Source: Saprospiraceae bacterium
Lineage (GTDB): Bacteria; Bacteroidota; Bacteroidia; Chitinophagales; Saprospiraceae
DNA: 64,000 nucleotides
Direction of reading: 5' to 3'
Assembly: GCA_020628095.1 (NCBI GenBank)
Contig: JAHDFP010000003.1
Coordinates: 124,001-188,000 of the forward strand
Below, piece after piece: positions 18,069-27,255 of the stretch. The position numbers were made by a program, and so were the translations under genes. Each line of letters begins with the position of its first letter. The first letter of the stretch is position 1. The notes beneath the pieces were generated by a model. That model was given only the letters and a program-made list of their open reading frames with translations, was not told where the DNA came from and made no database searches.

Positions 18069-18992
18069 TTATCCGATCAGGGAATTTTTGCAACTGACAC
18101 ACTTGCCTCTTTTATTTTTCTCAAAAAAGACTTCTATCTGACCAAGCAATATTCCAGCCCATCCAGCCTGATTTATGACAACTTCCTTACCCTTGAGGTT
18201 ACGACGGATATCTGGCTTATACATAAATGTATGGGTGTGACCGCCTAGTATAAGGTCTATATGCTCTGTGTTCTGTGCCAGATGGATATCTGATACGGTG
18301 TTATCGCTGTATTTATAACCTAAATGAGATAGGCATATTACGTAATCGCAGTCCAGTTCTTTTTTGAGATACTTAGCATATCTATCGGCATGGTGTATTG
18401 GATCTTGGTAGATGACATTTTTGTAGAGCTTGTCTGGGACGAGGTCTTTTAGCTCTATACCTACGCCGACGACGCCTATTTTGATATCACCTTTTTGGAA
18501 GGTAAGGTACTTTTTGACCTGACTGCCTATGATGGTATCCTTCATCTCATAATTGCTGACCACAAAAGGAAAATTGGCATGCGGTAGTTGTTTATAAAAA
18601 CCTTCTACGCCAGCATCAAAGTCATGATTACCCATAGTGGCACAGTCATAAGCCATCTCACTCATGAGTTTCATCTCCAGTTCTCCGCCGTAAAAGTTGA
18701 AATACGGTGTCCCCTGAAATATATCTCCCGCATCAAGCAAGAGAACATGTTCGTTTTTCGATCTTATATCTTCTATAAGCTTAGCACGTCGGACTGCTCC
18801 CCCAAGGCCCTCATTTCTACTCCCATCCATTGGGAATGGGTCTATACGACTATGTACATCGTTGGTATGGAGGATGGTAATCTTAGTCAGGTTGTCATCA
18901 TCTCGGAATATCGTGCTAGAGAAACCTGATGACGCCAACACCAAGGAGGTACCTAAGCTCTTTTTCAAAAATTCTCTTCGATCCGTTTTCAT
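18069..18992 (-). CDS. Metallophosphatase, 5'-nucleotidase N-terminal domain, Tat-exported
   Basis: The calcineurin-like phosphoesterase half of a UshA-type 5'-nucleotidase. Motifs: HTNDVHSRID (metal-binding D-x-H), LLDAGDIFQGTPYF, ATMGNHDFDAG, CLSHLGYK and GGHTHTF. True start is the Met at 18992, giving a twin-arginine signal (RREFLKKSLGTSLVLASSG); the 44 extra track residues upstream lie inside the preceding gene. 307 residues, with no nucleotide-binding C-terminal domain, which is instead encoded by the gene immediately upstream (TGATG overlap). Inferred role: periplasmic hydrolysis of nucleotides or related phosphoesters together with that partner. Confidence 0.88.
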   Translation of the reverse strand: MKTDRREFLKKSLGTSLVLASSGFSSTIFRDDDNLTKITILHTNDVHSRIDPFPMDGSRNEGLGGAVRRAKLIEDIRSKNEHVLLLDAGDIFQGTPYFNFYGGELEMKLMSEMAYDCATMGNHDFDAGVEGFYKQLPHANFPFVVSNYEMKDTIIGSQVKKYLTFQKGDIKIGVVGVGIELKDLVPDKLYKNVIYQDPIHHADRYAKYLKKELDCDYVICLSHLGYKYSDNTVSDIHLAQNTEHIDLILGGHTHTFMYKPDIRRNLKGKEVVINQAGWAGILLGQIEVFFEKNKRGKCVSCKNSLIG

Positions 18993-19735
18993 CAGAAGAT
19001 TCTTTTTTCTGTTTTGATAATGATATCCTGATTTTCTTGCTGCAGTTTTTCTAGGTATTGTATAACCGCATCTCTTAGTAAGACACCTGTGTCTTGTTGT
19101 TCCACACCTTTGAGAAATCCACAACCGCCACCGCCGTTGGCTACATAGTCAGGCATCGCGACGATGTACTGTTTATCTTTTGATGTCGGCAATTGACCTA
19201 TGGTAACATCTGTGGCTTTATTATCTGCTATAGTCAGGCTCACTCCATGACTGACAGGCCAGCCATTATCCTCTGCAATGTGATGGAGAAGCTGATACAA
19301 CTTGTCGTGGTCTAGGGTCAAGAGCACTAATTTGTTATCAAAAGGCATAAGCTCATATATCTTACCTCTGGTAATATCTCCTTTGGATAGTTGGGGAATT
19401 CTTAGGCCGCCATTATTCTGTATGGCGAATGAGACATCAGCATTATATTGTAATGAGGCCTCATGTATGACATCAGAAAACCAATTCCCCAAATCATTAT
19501 TAGGATAGGTCTTTTTTAAGTCTTTAGGTAAGGTGCCGATCACGACATTCATTTCTTCGTTGAGATCATCTCGGTATGGCCTGATCATATCTTCTAGTGG
19601 ATGTGCTGGACCACTATATTCTGCTGAGGTTCTGTGGTATTCAGATTTTACATCTGATACATGTTGAATAGTGGAATTACATGAGATGCATATAAGAACT
19701 GCTAAGCCATAGAGTAATATTTTGCTTCTATACAT
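18992..19735 (-). CDS. 5'-nucleotidase C-terminal domain lipoprotein
   Basis: A 247-residue lipoprotein (lipobox ...LICISC, Cys19) consisting of the 5_nucleotid_C domain that binds the substrate base: FAIQNNGGLRIPQLSKGDITRGKIYELMPFDNKLVLL and VAMPDYVANGGGGCGFLKG. It has no catalytic metallophosphatase domain. The next gene downstream encodes exactly that domain and overlaps by one base, so the usual single polypeptide is split into two genes in reversed order. It overlaps the upstream gene by 8 bases. Confidence 0.88.
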   Translation of the reverse strand: MYRSKILLYGLAVLICISCNSTIQHVSDVKSEYHRTSAEYSGPAHPLEDMIRPYRDDLNEEMNVVIGTLPKDLKKTYPNNDLGNWFSDVIHEASLQYNADVSFAIQNNGGLRIPQLSKGDITRGKIYELMPFDNKLVLLTLDHDKLYQLLHHIAEDNGWPVSHGVSLTIADNKATDVTIGQLPTSKDKQYIVAMPDYVANGGGGCGFLKGVEQQDTGVLLRDAVIQYLEKLQQENQDIIIKTEKRIF

Positions 19736-20249
19736 TCAATATTATTTTGGCTTCTTCCTTAATCGCGGCAGTTGCAACGCTTATTGGATCTTTAGGATTT
19801 TTTTGTAATTGCACCATGAGCTTATTAGCGTAGGAGTTGCTGTCGGTATGATCGTCAGATGCGACAGAATTAATCTGACTGATGACATCATTTTTAGCTA
19901 AGGTGATGATGTCCCATAGCTTTTGACTCGTATAAAGTTGTTGTGCTATATTATGCTCATATTCTTTTTGTACGGCAATGATCATTGCATTTTTGAGTGC
20001 AGTGGAGGAAGCATCTCTTGACTTAAGGCGGAGTAGTAGATTAGGTATTTTTATCCTATCACAAAAAAGTAGTAATCTCTCGTAGGCTTGTAACTTGAGA
20101 GGAATAGCATCCTTGCTGTATTTGGATTTTACCTCTAAGGCTCTCATATTATATTGAGCATTAAGAAACTGTCTGAGCAAGTAGTATGCTGTCGCCAGTA
20201 CCACAAGGGCTGGAACGGTATATTTGAATATTTCTAAAAATGATATCAA
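19728..20249 (-). CDS. Conserved membrane-anchored protein of unknown function
   Basis: 173 residues: one N-terminal transmembrane segment (YTVPALVVLATAYYLLRQFL) followed by a soluble helical domain (KLQAYERLLLFCDRI...). It resembles short Bacteroidota-specific proteins of unknown function (possibly DUF7935-like; the name is from memory). It heads the operon with the split 5'-nucleotidase genes, overlapping the next gene by 8 bases, and has a good promoter match just upstream. Confidence 0.75.
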   Translation of the reverse strand: MISFLEIFKYTVPALVVLATAYYLLRQFLNAQYNMRALEVKSKYSKDAIPLKLQAYERLLLFCDRIKIPNLLLRLKSRDASSTALKNAMIIAVQKEYEHNIAQQLYTSQKLWDIITLAKNDVISQINSVASDDHTDSNSYANKLMVQLQKNPKDPISVATAAIKEEAKIILNV

Positions 20250-20264
20250 AACGCAATTTTATAA

Positions 20265-20295
20265 CAAAACTATAATAGATAATGGTGCGTTACAA
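20265..20295 (-). promoter_or_regulatory. Bacteroidota-type promoter for the 20249 operon
   Basis: On the minus strand TTG (20293-20295), 20 bases, then TAGTTTTG (20265-20272): a full match to the TTG-N(17-23)-TAnnTTTG pattern known from Flavobacterium. The start codon is at 20249, so the leader would be around 10 bases. Confidence 0.6.
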
Positions 20296-20311
20296 AGTTA
20301 TAATTATGCGT

Positions 20312-20319
20312 TAAATTTG
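20312..20319 (+). promoter_or_regulatory. Candidate -7 box (TAAATTTG) for the IscA-type gene
   Basis: Exact TAnnTTTG match placed 7 bases before the first ATG. No TTG is present at the expected upstream spacing, so this is a half-match only. Confidence 0.35.
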
Positions 20320-20326
20320 CCCTAAT

Positions 20327-20680
20327 ATGGATAACTCTATGACAAATATAGAAGCACCTATCAAGTTGACAGATGGTGCTGTGGCCCAGCTGAGAAGACT
20401 TTTTGATGAAAAGCACGTCCCAGAAGGGCATGGTCTCAGAGTCGGTATCAAAGGAGGTGGATGCTCTGGATTCTCCTATATATTGGGCTTCGATGATAAG
20501 AAAGAAAAGGATGACGAGTATATGATCAATGGCATCAAAGTCTATATGGAAAAAGCACACGCTCTATATCTCGTCGGTATAGAAATAGATTGGCTAGATG
20601 GTCTTAATAATAGAGGCTTTATATTCAATAATCCTAATGCCAAAGAAACCTGTGGCTGTGGCACAAGTTTCTCGGCTTAA
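20327..20680 (+). CDS. Iron-sulfur cluster carrier, IscA/ErpA/SufA (HesB) family
   Basis: A-type Fe-S carrier of 117 residues that delivers [2Fe-2S] or [4Fe-4S] clusters to apo-proteins. The three conserved cysteines are present: Cys46 (GGGCSGFSY) and Cys109/Cys111 (ETCGCGTSF). A second Met (20339, MTNIEAP) could also be the start. A TAAATTTG box lies only 7 bases before the first ATG, so the mRNA may be nearly leaderless. Divergent from the 20249 operon. No other isc/suf genes are in the window. Confidence 0.93.
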   Translation: MDNSMTNIEAPIKLTDGAVAQLRRLFDEKHVPEGHGLRVGIKGGGCSGFSYILGFDDKKEKDDEYMINGIKVYMEKAHALYLVGIEIDWLDGLNNRGFIFNNPNAKETCGCGTSFSA

Positions 20681-20717
20681 GAATTTTCCTTATTTCTGTA
20701 ACTACCTAATCTTCCCC

Positions 20718-21893
20718 TTAGAATATAAAGTATCGGAATCCAATATTGTGGCTCAATGCATGCAGCGTGCCACCGCCAAAAGACGTGCTTCTATCTGAGT
20801 AAGAATATCGTAGAGACGCATTAATGCTCATATTAGGTGATACAAAGTAGTCCATCGCAATGGAAGTTCTAGAACCGAATTGCTCACCAAATAAAGAATT
20901 ATCAATAAATACATTGTCATGACTAAATCTTATAGTCGTTCTAGCCGTTGGAAGATAGGTTAGGCCCCCTCCAAACGAATAAGTATTCTGATCATCAAAA
21001 TCAGTCCTGAAAACGCCGTAAGCTGAGCCGTGCCATTTCTCGTTGATAGCATGACCGTAGCGTATGTTAGCGCCACCGTTAATTGTCGTATTATCATTGT
21101 CAAAAGAATAGAAGGTACTAAGACCCGCACTTGCCTCCAATCCATGGGATAGATTAAAGTTAGGTCTCTCAAATGTATAGGCGTCTATAGCATTGGAGAT
21201 TTGATAAAAGTCATTGAGTTCTACACCAAGTGATTGTAGACTTTCCAAATAAATAGCCTGCCTATCCACTCTATTCATTCGGGTATCTAGGGTGTTATTA
21301 TAGTCTAATATTCTCAGCTGGTCTGCTAGTGAGAATAGGTTTTCTTGTGATCTCAGATGATCGGCTCCTAATTGTCTGGCTATTCGATGCCCCTGATAGA
21401 CTGTAGATACATCTTCTAATCGGCCTATACCAAGATGAAGATTTAGGCCAGCAATACCACTGGTACCTGAATTGGCATTACTGTCGTCGATATGTGAAAA
21501 GTTAGCATTGAGACCTGATTCTAGATATACTCCTCTTCTCTTAGTAAGGTATTTTCTATAGGAGGTAGAGCCATTAATGCCAGCACTAAAAACATTTTGG
21601 TCACTGACTCTAGAGCCACCCTCGCTGAAATAACTTACTCGTGGACGAAACTCTGATCTGACTATAGACAGTTCGCTTACTTTGTTTATAGAATAAGTTG
21701 CATTTAGACCAATGTTAAATTTGGTTTCGGTGCCAAGGTCATTGTCGGTGTGTAGAAAAGAAAGATTGGGATCAATATAAAGCCTTTTAAGGGTCCCGTC
21801 AGGTTCTTTATAATCTTTCCAATTAATAGTCTGTGAGAAAATGGAATTGCAGGAAATTGTAATGATTGCAAGTAGAATTGATGCATTTTTCAT
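20718..21893 (-). CDS. Putative outer-membrane beta-barrel protein
   Basis: 391 residues with a cleavable signal peptide (MKNASILLAIITISCNSIFSQ). The rest is rich in amphipathic strands with alternating aromatic residues (FNIGLNATYSI, INGSTSYRKYLTKRRGVYLESGLNANFSH, GGANIRYGHAINEKWHGSAYGVFRTDF, NASLRYSYSD) and ends in HNIGFRYFIF with a terminal Phe as in outer-membrane proteins. No family recognised. Convergent with the IscA-type gene and probably monocistronic. Confidence 0.7.
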   Translation of the reverse strand: MKNASILLAIITISCNSIFSQTINWKDYKEPDGTLKRLYIDPNLSFLHTDNDLGTETKFNIGLNATYSINKVSELSIVRSEFRPRVSYFSEGGSRVSDQNVFSAGINGSTSYRKYLTKRRGVYLESGLNANFSHIDDSNANSGTSGIAGLNLHLGIGRLEDVSTVYQGHRIARQLGADHLRSQENLFSLADQLRILDYNNTLDTRMNRVDRQAIYLESLQSLGVELNDFYQISNAIDAYTFERPNFNLSHGLEASAGLSTFYSFDNDNTTINGGANIRYGHAINEKWHGSAYGVFRTDFDDQNTYSFGGGLTYLPTARTTIRFSHDNVFIDNSLFGEQFGSRTSIAMDYFVSPNMSINASLRYSYSDRSTSFGGGTLHALSHNIGFRYFIF

Positions 21894-21994
21894 GATTGCT
21901 GTTCGTAAGTGATAGAAATTATATCAATCTAAAAGTAGGAGTCCAATTCTTAATATTATCGTACGGGAGTTTTAAGGAGGTGTTAAGTAGGTAT

Positions 21995-22032
21995 CAAAAA
22001 GAAAAGCCCCAACAAATGCATGTTGAGGCTTC
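21995..22032 (-). terminator. Terminator of the icd gene
   Basis: On the minus strand AAGCCTCAACA-TGCATT-TGTTGGGGCTT forms an 11-bp stem (one U-G pair) followed by TTCTTTTT. It lies ~30 bases after the icd stop. Confidence 0.8.
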
Positions 22033-22060
22033 ATTTTTTCATAACGATTATATGTGTTCC

Positions 22061-23290
22061 TTACATGTGCTTAATGATCTCATCACCAAACTCAGAACAC
22101 TTAAGTAGTGTTGCACCTTTCATTAATCTTTCGAAATCATAAGTGACACGCTTGGCTTTGATAGCTCCTTTGAGACCTTTCTCGATAGTCTTAGATACTT
22201 TTTTCCAGCCCATATACTCAAACATCATCGCACCTGATAGTATGACAGAACTTGGATTGACCTTATCCATACCAGCATATTTAGGCGCAGTACCATGCGT
22301 GGCCTCAAATACGGCTATGCCCGTCTCATAATTTATATTAGCACCAGGAGCAATTCCGATACCACCCACGATAGCCGCTAAGGCATCTGAGATATAGTCT
22401 CCATTAAGGTTAAGAGTAGCGATAACATCATACTCAGCAGGTCTGAGAAGTATCTGCTGTAAGAATGCATCGGCAATCACATCTTTGATGATTATCTCTC
22501 TTCCCTTATGCTCGATCACCTGCCAAGGTCCACCATCTAAATCTTTAGATCCGAATTCTCTCTTTGCTAATTGGTAACCCCATTCTTTGAATTTACCCTC
22601 GGTAAATTTCATGATATTACCCTTATGCACTAAGGTGACAGAATTTTTCTTTTTGTCTGCCAAGGCAGATTTGATAGCTGCGCGGACTATTCTTTCCGTT
22701 CCTTCTACAGAGACAGGCTTGACACCAATAGATGCTGTATCGGGGAATCTGATCTGAGTTACACCCATCTCATCCTGAAGAAATTTTTTCACTCGGTTAT
22801 TCTCCTCTGTTCCGTGTAAGTACTCTATCCCTGCATAGATATCTTCTGTATTCTCTCTATAGATGACCATATCGACCAGACCTGGCTTTTTGACAGGTGA
22901 TGGTACCCCTCTGAACCATTTGACAGGTCTTACGCAAGCATATAAATCTAGCTTTTGTCTGATGGCTACATTAAGCGATCGGAATCCGCCTCCTACTGGC
23001 GTAGTTAGTGGTCCTTTGATGGCAACGAGGTGTTCTTTGATACCCTCGATAGTGCTATCAGGTAACCAGTCTCCAGATTTTCTCTCATTGGCTTTTTCAC
23101 CTGCATAGACTTCTTTCCAATGGATTTTTCTATCTCCACCAAACGATTTCTCTACAGCCGCATCGAATACACGCTGCGCCGATCTCCATATATCTGGACC
23201 TATGCCGTCTCCTTCTATAAATGGTATGATGGGGTCTTTAGGTACGACTAAGCGACCTCTTTTAGTCATTGTTATTTTGCTTCCACTCAT
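22061..23290 (-). CDS. icd: Isocitrate dehydrogenase (NADP+)
   Basis: TCA-cycle enzyme converting isocitrate to 2-oxoglutarate and CO2. 409 residues, matching the dimeric E. coli-type subfamily. Visible: [14 protein letters not shown] near the N-terminus; the substrate-binding Ser105 in [10 protein letters not shown] (the residue phosphorylated in E. coli); [13 protein letters not shown]; and [25 protein letters not shown] near the C-terminus. Flanked by its own terminator, with a -7-like box upstream, so monocistronic. Confidence 0.95.
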   Translation of the reverse strand: MSGSKITMTKRGRLVVPKDPIIPFIEGDGIGPDIWRSAQRVFDAAVEKSFGGDRKIHWKEVYAGEKANERKSGDWLPDSTIEGIKEHLVAIKGPLTTPVGGGFRSLNVAIRQKLDLYACVRPVKWFRGVPSPVKKPGLVDMVIYRENTEDIYAGIEYLHGTEENNRVKKFLQDEMGVTQIRFPDTASIGVKPVSVEGTERIVRAAIKSALADKKKNSVTLVHKGNIMKFTEGKFKEWGYQLAKREFGSKDLDGGPWQVIEHKGREIIIKDVIADAFLQQILLRPAEYDVIATLNLNGDYISDALAAIVGGIGIAPGANINYETGIAVFEATHGTAPKYAGMDKVNPSSVILSGAMMFEYMGWKKVSKTIEKGLKGAIKAKRVTYDFERLMKGATLLKCSEFGDEIIKHM

Positions 23291-23322
23291 GGATTTATGA
23301 TTTTAAATGGATAATAAGGGCG

Positions 23323-23330
23323 CAAATGTA
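23323..23330 (-). promoter_or_regulatory. Candidate -7 box (TACATTTG) for icd
   Basis: Exact TAnnTTTG match on the minus strand about 33 bases before the icd ATG. The nearest upstream TTG is ~32 bases away, outside the normal 17-23 spacing, so this is a half-match. Confidence 0.35.
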
Positions 23331-23388
23331 TGAAATACCTCGCTTTGTGGTGGAAAAACCTACAAAATGACCAAAATTTAAGCCCAAA

Positions 23389-25956
23389 CTACTCCATTTG
23401 CTGTAATGTGGAGCGATCTATAAGATTATGAAAGAACAGAGTATTAGCGAATAATTGGCTACCACCTAGCCAATATCCTCTGAAATTGGGGTTGTCGACC
23501 ATCGCAATTATTCTTCCTTTGCCATGTCCAGCGCATATTATTCCAGCCGCATTTTTTGCTTTGGCGATATTTTGCTTGGATGCGTAGCCTGACATAATGG
23601 GCTTATCTGTATATACCATAGGCGTTGCTAGGGTATTAGTTACCTTAAGGAATTGTGTTCCTTTTTTGAATACGGGATATGTATCTTCTTTATATCCGTA
23701 GAAGAGGGGATGATTGAGGTCGATTTTCGATTGGAATATAGCGCCTCCTATTACTTGTGCGCCTCTATAGTTCTGTAAGGTTGTAGCATTACCATTAGCC
23801 TTACTTTTATTTTGCCCCTTAGGTAAATTGGGTTCTGTCTTGATCATTTCTGACCTAGATAGAAAATCGATTGCTCTTCTCATGGCTAGTAACGTCCCGC
23901 CATTATCTACCCATTTTTTTATTTTTTTGGCATTATCATCATCAGGGTCATAATTGCCATCAGGCATTATTATGATATTGAATTTGGATAGTTCAGCTCG
24001 GCGTATTTGATTTTTATCCAACATAACGACAGGCATTTCCAGACGTTGATCCATTTGATACCAAGTAGATCCTGCCTCATAAGCATTGACGCCGCTACCC
24101 ACGATCATAGCTGCTTTCGGTTGTTCTATATTTTTTTGGATGCCGCCACCCAGTGATCTTCCGCTAGGAGAGAGACCAGATTGTAACACATGAGTAGAAA
24201 TGTTATTATCTGTACATAAACGAGTTACAAGGTTTATTATGCTATCCTTGGATATGTCTTGTTGTTTTAGTGGTATCAGTATGCTTCCTTTATCAACTTT
24301 AGTGAGTTTGCCATTGATTTTGAGTTCTGTGTTTTCTGTGATCGTTTTTATTTGGATTTCACTTTCTAGTAATTTATAGACGACTTTGGGCGTGTTGTAG
24401 TTATTCCAGTCTAATAGTATTGCGTAGCTTTTAGGATTTATAGCTTTATTGCTTTTATTAGTCCTGTATGTAGATATGAGGTCTGATTCATTAAGGGCTA
24501 GGTTGTCCTTAGATTCTGCATATTTCATATTGAATGCTAAGGGTAAGGTCCATGCCGACACATCATAGAATATGCTATCAGGGAATGTTCTAACTCTCTC
24601 AAAAATCGTTTTGACCAATGATCCTTGTATTTGCTTCTTAGGAACAACGTAAGATGATGACTGGTCAAAATTTTGATTTTCCACTTTGAGACTTTTAGGG
24701 GCTTGGTAGACTTTAATCTGATGCCTATTGAGTAGGGTCAGAAAATAGTCGAGCTTATAGTCGTCTTTATCCGAAAATATATAATAGCCTTGGTCAGTAT
24801 TATCATATCGACTTTTATAAAAATCCCTTTTATACTCTAGTATTTTTTGCTTCATATTCAGAGCGGCCTTTTGAGTGGACAGCGAAGTAGTGACCTGATT
24901 CCTTATAGAGAATGGAAAACTCAATAGACCGTTGGAGGTTTCGCGGAGGTGTCCTCTGGCACTTGCTTGCTCGAATAGAATTCCTATACATCCATTGATG
25001 TCTGGATAGGTAGACCCCTTGCCATAATAGAAGTCGTCATAGCGTTCTTTAGAGAAGTATAATGAACCTATAGAGTCAAGTGCCGAGGCGTGATAATTTC
25101 CTATTTCTTCGGTTAGCATTTGGTTGATTGCCGGTGTATTGGGATTAGTCCGACTGGGTACGCCCGGCTGGAAGAAGAAGGTCGAATTAGAGCCCATCTC
25201 ATGGTGATCTGTCAAGATATCAGGCTTCCACTTATGGAAACTTTCGATACGTGCTTTACTAGACGGATGAATATTAAATATCCAATCTCTATTGAGATCA
25301 AACCAATAATGATTAGTCCGACCACCAGGCCAGACTTCGTTGAACTCTCTACTTAATGGGTCTGATACCAAGTGATGATGCTTATGACTATTTGCCCAAG
25401 TGCTAAATCTCTGAAGACCGTCTGGATTATAAGATGGATCTATGACTATGATGACATCATCTAACAATTGGTCATGGAAATCTGATTGTCCAGCGAGTAG
25501 ATAATAGGTTACCAGAGGACAGGAATTGGACCCGCTGCTTTCGTTGCCATGTATGGAGTAGCCTTGATAGATGATCATAGGTGTCTCGTCTATATTTACT
25601 TGATGGCTTTTGGCAGGATCTATGAGTTGTGCATGCTTTTCTACCAGATCTTCTAGATTGCTCAGATTTTTTTGACTACTGATGACCAGATTGAGCAAAG
25701 GCCTGTGTTCGTGTGTTCTGCCTATTTCTGATAGTTGGCAGTTGGGGCTTGATTCGCAGACCTCAGTCATGTATCGTACTAGTTGATCGTGGGTTATATG
25801 CCATTCCCCGATTTGGTAGTCCAGAACAGACTGTGGAGTTGGAATATTTTGATCATATTTGATATCAGGCAAATAGTAAGTAAGGTCTGTCTGAGCCGAT
25901 ATACTTAATATGCTAACTAACCCGATTATCAAACTAAGAAATCTTTTATTACCCAT
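23389..25956 (-). CDS. Secreted M14-family zinc carboxypeptidase-like peptidase
   Basis: Large M14 metallopeptidase. In track numbering (from 26004) the zinc motif HGNE is at residues 152-155, followed by DPSYNPDGLQRF, DLNRDWIF, the third ligand region DILTDHHEMGS and the FEQAS segment expected to hold the catalytic Glu. The C-terminal ~300 residues (VVMLDKNQIRRAELSKFNIIIMPDGNY...) look like a glutamine-amidotransferase-like fold seen in large Bacteroidota M14 proteins. I choose Met17 of the track ORF (25956, MGNKRFLSLIIGLVSILSISAQ), which leaves a clean signal peptide and removes the overlap with the divergent gene at 25986. Role inferred: extracellular or periplasmic protein degradation. 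Confidence 0.85.
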   Translation of the reverse strand: MGNKRFLSLIIGLVSILSISAQTDLTYYLPDIKYDQNIPTPQSVLDYQIGEWHITHDQLVRYMTEVCESSPNCQLSEIGRTHEHRPLLNLVISSQKNLSNLEDLVEKHAQLIDPAKSHQVNIDETPMIIYQGYSIHGNESSGSNSCPLVTYYLLAGQSDFHDQLLDDVIIVIDPSYNPDGLQRFSTWANSHKHHHLVSDPLSREFNEVWPGGRTNHYWFDLNRDWIFNIHPSSKARIESFHKWKPDILTDHHEMGSNSTFFFQPGVPSRTNPNTPAINQMLTEEIGNYHASALDSIGSLYFSKERYDDFYYGKGSTYPDINGCIGILFEQASARGHLRETSNGLLSFPFSIRNQVTTSLSTQKAALNMKQKILEYKRDFYKSRYDNTDQGYYIFSDKDDYKLDYFLTLLNRHQIKVYQAPKSLKVENQNFDQSSSYVVPKKQIQGSLVKTIFERVRTFPDSIFYDVSAWTLPLAFNMKYAESKDNLALNESDLISTYRTNKSNKAINPKSYAILLDWNNYNTPKVVYKLLESEIQIKTITENTELKINGKLTKVDKGSILIPLKQQDISKDSIINLVTRLCTDNNISTHVLQSGLSPSGRSLGGGIQKNIEQPKAAMIVGSGVNAYEAGSTWYQMDQRLEMPVVMLDKNQIRRAELSKFNIIIMPDGNYDPDDDNAKKIKKWVDNGGTLLAMRRAIDFLSRSEMIKTEPNLPKGQNKSKANGNATTLQNYRGAQVIGGAIFQSKIDLNHPLFYGYKEDTYPVFKKGTQFLKVTNTLATPMVYTDKPIMSGYASKQNIAKAKNAAGIICAGHGKGRIIAMVDNPNFRGYWLGGSQLFANTLFFHNLIDRSTLQQME

Positions 25957-25985
25957 ACTTTTCATATTCTGCCAAAGATTATAAT

Positions 25986-26291
25986 ATGTCAATTGTCTTT
26001 TCATATCTAGTGGTACCTATCATTTTATTAATGATAATAATAAATGTCTTTTTGAGACTTAAGATCATCAAAATATACAAAGAATTACGAGATCAAAATA
26101 TTGAGATAGAACCGGGAATCATTTTTAATAGAGAGAGATCAGAGGCTTACATCGCACAAAATTATCCGGAGCATACCAATCAGGTCAGAGCACTGACGAC
26201 TAATTTAAGGCGATTATTGTTGTTTGGTCTGATGGGTCTGATCATTATTGTATCCATTTTTGTCTATGTTTATCTCAATAATCCACAGTAA
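25986..26291 (+). CDS. Small two-helix membrane protein, unknown function
   Basis: 101 residues: transmembrane helices at ~5-25 (YLVVPIILLMIIINVFL) and ~76-96 (LLLFGLMGLIIIVSIFVYVYL) around a cytosolic-looking charged loop. No family recognised. It starts the + strand operon that continues with the Gfo/Idh oxidoreductase only 4 bases later, which argues it is a real gene. Confidence 0.7.
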   Translation: MSIVFSYLVVPIILLMIIINVFLRLKIIKIYKELRDQNIEIEPGIIFNRERSEAYIAQNYPEHTNQVRALTTNLRRLLLFGLMGLIIIVSIFVYVYLNNPQ

Positions 26292-26295
26292 ATAA

Positions 26296-27255
26296 ATGTT
26301 AAGGATTGGTATTTTTGGAGTAGGCCATTTGGGAAAGATTCACTTGAAGTGTCTAGATATGTCACCTTTTGAGGTAGTCGGTGGGTATGATCCATTGTTA
26401 GTAGATGGTCAGGAGATAATTGGTGTAAACATGTTTTCAAACCCAGAGAGTTTAATGCGTCAAATAGATGCGGCAATCATCTCATCTACGACGACATCAC
26501 ATTACCAACTAGCCATGCAACTCCTGGATTATGGTATTCATGTTTTTGTAGAAAAGCCATTGGCTAGTAATTTGACAGAAGCAAAGTCTCTCGCTAAACT
26601 GGCTGCGCAAAAAAATCATCTCGTGACTCAGGTGGGATTTGTAGAAAGATTTAATCCAGCGTACCGATATGCTGAAAAATATATTGAACAACCCAAGTTT
26701 ATAGAGGTACATCGTCTGGCTAATTTTGTCGAAAGAGGAACGGATGTATCAGTTGTCTCTGATCTAATGATCCATGATCTGGATATCATATTACATATCA
26801 AAAAAGATACGACTATCCGAGAGATCAAAGCCAATGGAGTGAGTCTGCTAACAGATAGCTTAGATATATGTAATGCACGCTTGGAGTTTGAGGATAATTC
26901 TGTGGTGAATATTACGGCAAGTCGCATGAGTATGAAATCAATGCGGAAATTCAGAATATTTCAAGATTCCCAATATATAAGCATTGATTTTGCAGACAAA
27001 AAAACGGAGATTATTAATCTATCAGATATTCCTCAAGACAACTCTATGGAATTTCCACTAAGAGACATGAAAAAATATATTACCATTAACTCTTCTGACG
27101 TTTTAGATGGGAACGCCATACAAGAAGAACAAATGGCTTTTTATAATTGTATAATGGATAAACGAAAAAGTAATATAGACTTCGGCTGGGCTTGTAAGGT
27201 CTCTGAGATTGCAGAGGAGATAGAGTCGAAAGCTACAAATGCCGTCACGATATGA
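26296..27255 (+). CDS. Gfo/Idh/MocA-family NAD(P)-dependent oxidoreductase
   Basis: 319-residue sugar-type dehydrogenase. The Rossmann motif GIFGVGHLGKIHLK is at the N-terminus, then the diagnostic VFVEKPLASN (EKP). The C-terminal half shows VSDLMIHDLDII, the region of the catalytic His/Asp in this family. Substrates are typically sugars, inositols or sugar nucleotides. Its position two genes before a polyprenyl-phosphate sugar transferase suggests surface-glycan precursor metabolism. Overlaps the next gene by 4 bases. Confidence 0.9.
   Translation: MLRIGIFGVGHLGKIHLKCLDMSPFEVVGGYDPLLVDGQEIIGVNMFSNPESLMRQIDAAIISSTTTSHYQLAMQLLDYGIHVFVEKPLASNLTEAKSLAKLAAQKNHLVTQVGFVERFNPAYRYAEKYIEQPKFIEVHRLANFVERGTDVSVVSDLMIHDLDIILHIKKDTTIREIKANGVSLLTDSLDICNARLEFEDNSVVNITASRMSMKSMRKFRIFQDSQYISIDFADKKTEIINLSDIPQDNSMEFPLRDMKKYITINSSDVLDGNAIQEEQMAFYNCIMDKRKSNIDFGWACKVSEIAEEIESKATNAVTI

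Noticed and set aside
18993-19124. N-terminal extension of the metallophosphatase ORF
   Set aside because: The extra residues are an out-of-frame reading of the upstream gene; the Tat signal starts at 18992.
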